Under the pieces are notes generated by a model. It did no database searches. It saw only the letters and a list, made by a program, of their open reading frames with translations, and was not told where the DNA came from. A DNA stretch of 17,791 nucleotides. It comes from an uncultured Collinsella sp. (GTDB taxonomy: Bacteria > Actinomycetota > Coriobacteriia > Coriobacteriales > Coriobacteriaceae). Location: the NCBI GenBank assembly GCA_902494625.1, contig CABUUB010000037.1, forward strand, positions 1-17,791, written 5' to 3'. The position numbers and the translations under genes were made by a program. Of this stretch, positions 7,836 to 13,804 are shown one piece after another (position 1 is the stretch's first letter; each line of letters opens with the position of its first letter).

Positions 7836-8402
7836 CTATTTGAGCTTGCGGGTCTTGGGCTTAAAGCGCATACCCGTCTGGCGTCCGCCACGTGCGGAGA
7901 ATCCATAGCCGGACTGCGGCACGACGCCGGACATCAAAAACGGAATGGCAACCAGACCCGTCAGGATCGAGGACGGCAGCGCATGACCGAAAATCGCCAC
8001 GACAAAGCTCGTCTCCAAACCCATAAACAGCAAGATGATGCTGTAGATCACATTAATGACGAGCGCGAAAGCGCCCACAGTGACGCCGCGCGCACTCGGA
8101 GTACCGCCCGTCTGACCGACGGCGCTGTGCACCAGGGCAAAAGAACCCACGGTCAGCAGGAGCGACATAACGCCCACTGGCACGGCAGCGGACAGGTCAT
8201 AGAACAAGCCGCTGCAAAAACCGCACACGACGGCACGGGTCGGGTCGCCCGAGAACACGCTTAGGCACACCAGGATAATCATGAAGTTGACGCGACCGCC
8301 CGCAATGGAGATCTGCGGTGCCAGGCCTGCCTGCAGCAGCACGCACACGATGGCGGCGATTACAAACGTACGGGAGCTCATCCCCTGCTCGTGTAGATCC
8401 AT
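7836..8402 (-). CDS. mreD: Rod shape-determining protein MreD
   Basis: MreD is a small polytopic membrane component of the elongasome. The 188-residue product has about five hydrophobic segments, including a C-terminal pair around FALVINVIYSIILLFMGL and LTGLVAIPFLMSGV, and a basic cytoplasmic tail ending RFKPKTRKLK. The motif GFCSGLFYDLSAAVPVGVMS corresponds to the conserved GLLxDllsg-type segment of MreD. I prefer the ATG at 8402 over the one at 8408: the only Shine-Dalgarno (AGGGGG, overlapping the mreC TAG) is 7 bases from 8402 but just 1 base from 8408. The assignment rests mainly on position between mreC and mrdA plus the membrane pattern, since MreD is poorly conserved. Confidence 0.9.
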   Translation of the reverse strand: MDLHEQGMSSRTFVIAAIVCVLLQAGLAPQISIAGGRVNFMIILVCLSVFSGDPTRAVVCGFCSGLFYDLSAAVPVGVMSLLLTVGSFALVHSAVGQTGGTPSARGVTVGAFALVINVIYSIILLFMGLETSFVVAIFGHALPSSILTGLVAIPFLMSGVVPQSGYGFSARGGRQTGMRFKPKTRKLK

Positions 8403-8413
8403 GGACATGCCCC

Positions 8414-9412
8414 CTATTCGCTCGAGCCGGAATCGGTCGTCTCGGACGTGTCGGAACTGTCATCCGAACTCTCGTCCTTCGTCTTGGTCGCAGCGTCGCG
8501 CGACGTTCCCTGCGGCGTGCTGTTGGCCGTGCTCACGTCCTCATCCGAGGCCGACTGTTCGTCGGTCAGCGAGGTGATGACCAGCACTTCCTCGTTGTTC
8601 TCGGCCGTGGTCTGAGCGCGCACCACAATGGTGTAGTACACGTCGTTTGCCGATTTCTCGACCGACGAGACGGTGCCGAGCGGTAGACCCTTAGGGAACA
8701 CACCGCCAATGCCCGAGGTCACGATGATGTCGCCAATCTTAACGTCGGAGTCGACGCTCACGTACTCAAGACGCAGCGTGCCGTCAGCCTGCCCCTGCAG
8801 CATACCCTGGGCGCGCGTGTCCTGCACCATAGCGGATACGCCGGAGTTCTCGTCGCCAATCAGGCGCACGGTCGACGTCTTGGCCGAAACCTCGATGATC
8901 TGGCCGATAACACCGGCCGAACTCGTCACAGGCATGTTGATGGTAAGGCCGTCGGCAGAACCCTTATCGATCGTGACGGTCGAGGTCCAGGCATCGCCCG
9001 AGGCACCAACGATACGAGCTGCGGTCGATTTAAGGTTGTAGGTCGACTGCAGGCCGACCAGCCCCTCCAGACGCTCAGCGGTCTTTTGAGCCTCGGAGAG
9101 CTCAGCAACCTTAGAGGTCAGCTCCTCGTTTTGTTTCTTGAGCTCGTCGAGCGTGTCCTGCGACGCCGTTAGGTTAGAGAACACGTTGCCGATCGCATTG
9201 AAGGGAGCCGCCACAGCCGAGCCCACAAAGCGCACCGGCGAGGTAATCGTCGTTACGCCCGAACGCACGGCATGAATCGGCCCTGCCTCGCCCTCGCGGA
9301 TGTAAAAAGTGAGCAGCAACACCGAAATCAGGCTGAAAACAATCAACGGGCGCATACCCGTTGATTGTCGCTTGGTATTCAGATTTGTGGAGAAACCCGA
9401 AGATCGTGCCAA
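8414..9412 (-). CDS. mreC: Rod shape-determining protein MreC
   Basis: MreC is a bitopic protein that links MreB to PBP2 outside the membrane. The 332-residue product has a short basic cytoplasmic N-terminus, a transmembrane helix at about 22-37 (PLIVFSLISVLLLTFY), a coiled coil at about 83-118 (DELKKQNEELTSKVAELSE), and the beta-rich MreC core with IVGASGDAWTSTVTIDKGS, GVIGQIIEVSAKTSTVRLI and TSGIGGVFPKGLPLGTV. After about residue 283 a low-complexity acidic tail rich in Ser, Thr and Asp follows to the end. The start is TTG at 9412, with AGGTGG 7 bases upstream and no competing ATG. It follows mreB after 21 bases and precedes mreD after 11. Confidence 0.95.
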   Translation of the reverse strand: MARSSGFSTNLNTKRQSTGMRPLIVFSLISVLLLTFYIREGEAGPIHAVRSGVTTITSPVRFVGSAVAAPFNAIGNVFSNLTASQDTLDELKKQNEELTSKVAELSEAQKTAERLEGLVGLQSTYNLKSTAARIVGASGDAWTSTVTIDKGSADGLTINMPVTSSAGVIGQIIEVSAKTSTVRLIGDENSGVSAMVQDTRAQGMLQGQADGTLRLEYVSVDSDVKIGDIIVTSGIGGVFPKGLPLGTVSSVEKSANDVYYTIVVRAQTTAENNEEVLVITSLTDEQSASDEDVSTANSTPQGTSRDAATKTKDESSDDSSDTSETTDSGSSE

Positions 9413-9433
9413 ATGGAATCCACCTTTTGGAAA

Positions 9434-10477
9434 TTAAGCATTGGTCTGGACGAAGCCGCCATCAAACGCATTGGCCTCGAGCACGCGGGCGCAGCCGTTA
9501 ACGACGTTATCGAGCGCCGTAGGACTGACGTTGACCGAAACACCGGTCTCATCACGCAGGCGCACGTCGAGACCGCGCAGCAGCGCGCCGCCACCGGTCA
9601 GCAAAATGCCGTAGTACATAAGGTCCGAGGCAAGATCGGGAGGCGTAGCGTCGAGTGCGTCCTTGACGGCCTTGGCCATCTCGTCGAGCGGCTTGTTGAG
9701 CGCGCGACGAATCTCCTCGCTCTCGATGCGCACGGTCTTGGGCAGACCGGTAATCACGTCGCGGCCGTTGACTTCGACGTCGAGCTCGTCCTTGAGCGGC
9801 ACGGCGGAGCCGACCTTGATCTTGATGTCCTCTGCCGTACGCTCGCCGATGGCCAGGTTGTAGGCATCGCGAACGTGCGTGAGGATGGCCTGATCGAACT
9901 CGTCGCCGGCAATACGGATGGACTGCGAGACGACGATGCCGCCCATAGCGATAACGGCAACCTCGGTGGTACCGCCGCCGATGTCGATGACCATGGAGCC
10001 GGTGGGTTCCTCGACGGGCAGATCGGCGCCGATAGCGGCGGCCATAGGCTCTTCGATCAGATAGGCCTGGCGGGCACCGGCCTGGATCGTGGCCTCAAAG
10101 ACAGCACGCTTCTCGACCGACGTGACGCCGGAGGGAACGCAGACGACAACACGCGGACGCGGAGTCCACGGATAGCGTTTCTCGGACGCCTTGTCGATAA
10201 AGTAACGAAGCATGGCCTCGGTAACATCGAAGTCGGCGATGACGCCGTCCTTCAGGGGACGAACGGCCACGATGTTGCCAGGCGTACGGCCGAGCATGCG
10301 CTTGGCCTCGATGCCGACCGCCAGGATGCGCTCGTCGTTCTTGTCGATGGCGACGACGGAAGGCTCGCGGATGACGATGCCCTTGCCGCGCACGGAGACA
10401 AGCGTATTTGCGGTGCCGAGGTCGATGGCAAGATCGCCCGCATAGCTACCGAAGAACATATCCATCAAAGAAAACAA
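9434..10477 (-). CDS. mreB: Actin-like rod shape-determining protein MreB
   Basis: MreB forms membrane-bound filaments that guide the Rod complex. The 347-residue product is of normal length and shows the actin-fold ATPase motifs: phosphate 1 at about 19-25 (DLGTANT), phosphate 2 at about 165-171 (DIGGGTT), and LLTGGGALLRGL in the adenosine region. The N-terminus MFSLMDMFFG is hydrophobic, consistent with membrane binding. The start is TTG at 10477 because AGGAG lies 5 bases upstream; the in-frame ATG at 10465 is 17 bases from that site and has none of its own. It is the first of the mreBCD-mrdA-rodA genes. The 115-base gap upstream carries a strong hairpin and a 13-base-period repeat. Confidence 0.97.
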   Translation of the reverse strand: MFSLMDMFFGSYAGDLAIDLGTANTLVSVRGKGIVIREPSVVAIDKNDERILAVGIEAKRMLGRTPGNIVAVRPLKDGVIADFDVTEAMLRYFIDKASEKRYPWTPRPRVVVCVPSGVTSVEKRAVFEATIQAGARQAYLIEEPMAAAIGADLPVEEPTGSMVIDIGGGTTEVAVIAMGGIVVSQSIRIAGDEFDQAILTHVRDAYNLAIGERTAEDIKIKVGSAVPLKDELDVEVNGRDVITGLPKTVRIESEEIRRALNKPLDEMAKAVKDALDATPPDLASDLMYYGILLTGGGALLRGLDVRLRDETGVSVNVSPTALDNVVNGCARVLEANAFDGGFVQTNA

Positions 10478-10513
10478 CGCAACTCCTGATGTGTTGGATG
10501 ATTGCTGGAAAAC

Positions 10514-10533
10514 TACTAGCTCATCATACTAGC
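10514..10533 (-). repeat. GCTAGTA direct repeat in mreB leader
   Basis: On the minus strand GCTAGTA occurs twice, at 10527-10533 and 10514-10520, separated by 6 bases (period 13). The first copy overlaps TAGTAT, a possible -10 box, but no good -35 lies at 16-18 bases. It could be a binding site for a regulator of the elongasome genes or chance; no function is assigned. Confidence 0.4.
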
Positions 10534-10537
10534 GCAA

Positions 10538-10570
10538 GCCCGGCACCTCACTTGCGGTGAAGCGCCGGGC
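10538..10570 (-). terminator. Strong hairpin between TPR gene and mreB
   Basis: GCCCGGC (10564-10570) pairs perfectly with GCCGGGC (10538-10544). A further seven inner pairs including two G-T wobbles continue the stem to a 5-base loop (CGCAA), giving about 14 bp in 33 bases. On the minus strand it is followed by TTGCGCTAG, not a U-run, so it is a weak terminator at best. It may attenuate transcription into mreB or mark an RNA-processing or 3' stabilising site for the TPR mRNA. Confidence 0.45.
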
Positions 10571-10592
10571 AAAGCTAAATCCCATAAGGTCA

Positions 10593-11897
10593 CTACTGGT
10601 TGTCAGCAGCCGAGAAATCCATATCGAGCGAGGAAACGGCCCAGCCGATATGGTTGTCGGAGCGCACGAATTTGACGGTGTACTCCTGCTCGCCGCCCTT
10701 GGACAGCGATGCCTTCACCTTAGCGGTCGTCTCGGTCATGGACTGATCCATGCCCTCGACGGACACGGTAGCACCCTGCGGAATCGAGGAGATGATCATC
10801 GACTTAGCGTCCTCGGACAGGCTCGAGGCCAGGCAAGACTCGGCCTTTGCGGTGTCACCGTCGCCGGCAGCCTGGAACAGATCGGTAACGACAGACTCCT
10901 GAGACGGGAAGCCAAAGCCGCGCGTGTAGGCAAAGCCCAGACCGCCCGCGGCGATCAAAATGAGCAGAAGCAGCACAATGAAGACTTTGAGACCCGTGTG
11001 GCGATGGCGACGACGGACCTTGGCCTGTTTGCGATCCTGACGGTCCTGCTGGACCATCTCGGACTCGGACAGCGTAAAGAAGCCGGTGTCCGAGGGATCG
11101 GGCATAAACTGACCGGTCGCGCCCGTAGGATCGAGCGGATCGACGGCAGGAGCGTCCATCGCGGGCGCCGGAGCCGTGGACATAGCCGTCTGGGCAGACA
11201 GCGCGGCAAGCGAATCGTGCACGCGGGCAAGCTCATCGGCCTGCTCGGAGGTAAGCTGGTAGATGCCATCGGCAGTAGCGGCGTTAAAGGCGTCGAGTGC
11301 GTCGGAGGGACGGCCGGCGGCAGAAAGCGCCTGACCCATGCCGGCGTTGAGCGCGCGCGTGTCGTCACGGGGACCAGCAAAGTCGATAGCCGTGCGGTAG
11401 GTCTCCACGGCATCCGCCGGACGGCCGAGCTTAATGAAGCAACGTCCAAGCTCGCCGAGTGCGGCGGCAGGAGCCGGATTGGCGCCGTCGATGGCAGCCT
11501 GACGGAAGGCAGTACCCGCGTTGGCATAGTCGCCCGACTGGAACAACGCGTTACCCAGGCCCAGATAGGCCTTGAACGGCGTGGCATAGGATGCATCCTG
11601 CGTAGCAGCAGAGAACGCCTGGGCGGCCGTCGTGTAGTCGCCCACGGCGGCGAGAGCCTTGCCGCGGTTGGTGAGCAGCGCGCCGCGCTTGCCATAGGTG
11701 CCGTCGTTGAGGGCGGCGGCATAGGCCTCGGCGGCCTCGGCATACATGCCCAGGTGCATCAAGGCGTTGCCACGAAGGTGATCGGCCTCACCCATAATCT
11801 CATCGGGAGTCTTTGCCGCACCAAGCATCTGGGCTGCAGCGGAAAAATCACCCGCGCGGTAAGCGGCGCGGCCCTGTTGGATCAGCTGGCTATTCAA
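10593..11897 (-). CDS. Membrane-anchored TPR protein, function unknown
   Basis: The 434-residue protein has three parts. Residues 1-215 hold about five TPR-like helical pairs with typical G-x(2)-A and A-x(2)-Y/F spacing (RGNALMHLGMYAEAAEAYA, NRGKALAAVGDYTTAAQAF, LGNALFQSGDYANAGTAF). A Pro/Ala-rich linker and the basic RRRHRH end just before a single transmembrane helix at about 303-324, which places the TPRs in the cytoplasm. The outside domain, 330-434, with FQAAGDGDTAKAESCL, resembles small NTF2-like/DUF4878 lipoprotein domains, though this match is tentative. The start is TTG at 11897 with AGGGGA 5 bases upstream. It follows the prolyl isomerase gene after 11 bases, so it is in the same transcript. 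A scaffold role across the membrane is inference. Confidence 0.75.
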   Translation of the reverse strand: MNSQLIQQGRAAYRAGDFSAAAQMLGAAKTPDEIMGEADHLRGNALMHLGMYAEAAEAYAAALNDGTYGKRGALLTNRGKALAAVGDYTTAAQAFSAATQDASYATPFKAYLGLGNALFQSGDYANAGTAFRQAAIDGANPAPAAALGELGRCFIKLGRPADAVETYRTAIDFAGPRDDTRALNAGMGQALSAAGRPSDALDAFNAATADGIYQLTSEQADELARVHDSLAALSAQTAMSTAPAPAMDAPAVDPLDPTGATGQFMPDPSDTGFFTLSESEMVQQDRQDRKQAKVRRRHRHTGLKVFIVLLLLILIAAGGLGFAYTRGFGFPSQESVVTDLFQAAGDGDTAKAESCLASSLSEDAKSMIISSIPQGATVSVEGMDQSMTETTAKVKASLSKGGEQEYTVKFVRSDNHIGWAVSSLDMDFSAADNQ

Positions 11898-11908
11898 GGA
11901 AGTCCCCT

Positions 11909-12451
11909 TTACTCGTGAACGATCTCGACATGGACGATCTCGTCGCCGGCACGCAGCTGCGAAATCACATCGAGACCCTCGACCGTGGTACCAAAGACGG
12001 TGTAACCGGAATCGAGGTTATGCTGGGCGCCCAGGCAGAAGTAGAACTGCGAACCCGCGGAATCGGGGTCCATGGAGCGTGCCATGGCAAGGGCGCCATC
12101 GACATGGCTGTTGCGCGGATTGGTGGCAAACTCGCCCTTGATGCAGTAGCCGGGGCCACCGGTACCGGGCATGCCGTCGGGGCCCTCAAGACCGGCAGCA
12201 ACGTCGGCGCCGGACATGTCGCGGGTATTGGGGTCGCCGCCCTGGATGACAAAACCGGGCACATAGCGATGGAACTTAAGGCCATCATAGAAACCCATCG
12301 TGGAAAGCTCGTAGAAGTTCGCGACATGAATGGGAGCGCCCTCGCCGTCAAACTTGACCTTGATGGTACCCTTCGACGTCTCGATAACGGCGCACTCGTC
12401 GCCGGCAAGCTGATACTCGGGCGTGTAGAGCTCTTTCTTAAAACCAAACAT
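11909..12451 (-). CDS. Cyclophilin-type peptidyl-prolyl cis-trans isomerase
   Basis: Cyclophilins speed up cis-trans isomerisation of prolyl bonds during folding. The 180-residue product has the family motifs in order: FYDGLKFHRYVPGFVIQGGD (with the catalytic Arg in FHR and the QGGD loop), GALAMARSMDPDSAGSQFYF, and LDSGYTVFGTTVEGLDVI. No signal peptide or lipobox is seen, so it should act in the cytoplasm, although a membrane-anchored neighbour is co-transcribed. About 20 residues (MFGFKKELYTPEYQLAGDE) precede the first beta strand. The ATG at 12451 has AGGAAGG 6 bases upstream. It is the first gene after the promoter at 12491-12520 and is followed by the TPR gene after 11 bases. Confidence 0.95.
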   Translation of the reverse strand: MFGFKKELYTPEYQLAGDECAVIETSKGTIKVKFDGEGAPIHVANFYELSTMGFYDGLKFHRYVPGFVIQGGDPNTRDMSGADVAAGLEGPDGMPGTGGPGYCIKGEFATNPRNSHVDGALAMARSMDPDSAGSQFYFCLGAQHNLDSGYTVFGTTVEGLDVISQLRAGDEIVHVEIVHE

Positions 12452-12490
12452 GTGGTTCCTTCCTCGTGCGTTTAAAGCATATTTGTACGA

Positions 12491-12520
12491 ATTGTAGCAA
12501 TAAGCATGGGCTTACATCAA
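12491..12520 (-). promoter_or_regulatory. Sigma-70-type promoter before the prolyl isomerase gene
   Basis: On the minus strand TTGATG (12515-12520) and TACAAT (12491-12496) are 18 bases apart. The predicted start is near 12484, leaving about 33 bases of leader with the AGGAAGG site. The 107-base gap is otherwise AT-richer than the flanking genes. This promoter probably drives the isomerase and TPR genes and may feed the mre genes beyond. Confidence 0.75.
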
Positions 12521-12558
12521 TTGCGCACGTAGGTTATGCCGACTATGACGAACTAAAT

Positions 12559-13701
12559 TTAGGAATGCTGCTGCGGCTTCCAGGAACCCACGTTGGCGTC
12601 GTACTGATTAAGCGCGCTGTTGCCGCCCTGCGCGATGGGCGCCAGGATCTCGCTTTGGTGGGAACTCATCGACTCGCCATCGGGAATGGCCAGCGAGATA
12701 TCCCAGCTCTGGCAGATCACGTCGACGCGCTCATACATCCACTCGGCAAGCTGCTTTAAGTGGGCGATGTCGTCCGCATAGACCGTATCGTCTTGGTACT
12801 TAAGGTTGTTGAGCTCATCTTGCGTCTTTTTGATCTGGTCGCGCAGGGCGTAGGCACTCTGCGACAGCTCCTGACGGGTGGACAGCGGCGTTCGGAGATA
12901 ACCGTTGTTAAAGGAATCGATGACCTCGCCGATCTGGTCCTCGTCGCCGTAGGACACGATGGTCTGATACAGACCGTCGAGCCTGGTATAGAGCTGATCA
13001 TCGGTCAGCACGGTTTCTTCCTGGACCACCTCGGCAGAATCGTCCTGCTTGGTATCGTCCTCAGTCGCCTCGCCCTTTTGGCGCGTGGGGAAGGTCGTCT
13101 GCGCGGCCTGGCCAAACTGGTCGTAGAAGCCAGGCATGACACCCATGGGATCGGTCGTCACGAACCAATAGGCACCGCCGCAAACGACAGCAAGGACCGC
13201 GATGACGATGAGCGGCTTGGGGATATGACGCTTGTGCTTGTGATAGGCGTCCTCGTCGGGATGCACCTTGCGCTTGGGTTTTTGGGCTTCGTCATGCAGG
13301 GAAACGGGCGTGGGAATATCGACCTTGGGGATACCGAAATCCTTATCGAAAGCCGGCAGTACGCAGGTCTCGTTAGGATCGGCGGCGTCCGAAAGAACCG
13401 CGGCAGCCGAGGCGGGCGCATGCGGCACCTCGGTATCGATCTGCTCTTGCGTTAGACGCGGAAAGCCCGCCGTGCGGCCCGCTGCCAGGTCGGATGCGGC
13501 CGCGTCCTCGGAGAGGATACCCGGAGCGGGGCGTCCGCATTTGGGACACGTACGATCATGCGGAGAAAGACGGGCACCGCAGCCCTCGCAGAACACGAAC
13601 TCGGTGTGCTCGGGGCCATCGCCCGGACCCACATAGGCGTTGCAGTAGGGGCAGAACGAGGCGCCGTCCTCGATAGTCTTAAGGCAATGCGGGCAGATCA
13701 C
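12559..13701 (-). CDS. Double zinc-ribbon, single-pass membrane protein, function unknown
   Basis: The product of about 380 residues starts with two zinc-ribbon modules. Cys pairs are at 3/6 with 17/20 (CPHC, CPYC) and 38/41 with 52/55 (CEGCG, CPKCG). A polar Ala/Asp-rich linker, then HKHKRHIPK, leads to one transmembrane helix at about 163-182 (LIVIAVLAVVCGGAYWFV). The remaining 200 residues should lie outside and include a helical, Gln/Asp-rich stretch (about 230-320) with no recognisable catalytic motif. I chose GTG at 13701: GAGG lies 5-6 bases upstream and the protein then begins MICPHC, as zinc-ribbon proteins often do. TTG codons further up (13731, 13722) have no ribosome binding site. 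It lies downstream of the ATPase gene and ends 107 bases before the isomerase gene, ahead of that gene's promoter. Function is unknown. Confidence 0.8.
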   Translation of the reverse strand: MICPHCLKTIEDGASFCPYCNAYVGPGDGPEHTEFVFCEGCGARLSPHDRTCPKCGRPAPGILSEDAAASDLAAGRTAGFPRLTQEQIDTEVPHAPASAAAVLSDAADPNETCVLPAFDKDFGIPKVDIPTPVSLHDEAQKPKRKVHPDEDAYHKHKRHIPKPLIVIAVLAVVCGGAYWFVTTDPMGVMPGFYDQFGQAAQTTFPTRQKGEATEDDTKQDDSAEVVQEETVLTDDQLYTRLDGLYQTIVSYGDEDQIGEVIDSFNNGYLRTPLSTRQELSQSAYALRDQIKKTQDELNNLKYQDDTVYADDIAHLKQLAEWMYERVDVICQSWDISLAIPDGESMSSHQSEILAPIAQGGNSALNQYDANVGSWKPQQHS

Positions 13702-13746
13702 GGCATCCTCTTTTCGAAGCAATTCAAACAATCGAGGTTAGAGCAT

Positions 13747-13794
13747 AACATCGCCACGGCCCCACAGGAGCAAGGCACCAATTCAACATCGCCA
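13747..13794 (-). repeat. Ten-base direct repeat upstream of zinc-ribbon gene
   Basis: TGGCGATGTT (minus strand) occurs at 13785-13794 and again at 13747-13756, a period of 38 bases, in the 103-base gap between the ATPase stop and the zinc-ribbon start. A weak promoter-like pair, TTGCTC and TGTTAT with 17 bases between, overlaps the second copy. No terminator hairpin is visible in this gap. It may be a paired binding site or coincidence. Confidence 0.3.
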
Positions 13795-13804
13795 GGGCGC
13801 GTAG

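Noticed and set aside
13702..13731. TTG starts upstream of the zinc-ribbon gene
   Set aside because: No Shine-Dalgarno precedes them, while GAGG sits ahead of GTG 13701, giving a typical MICPHC start.
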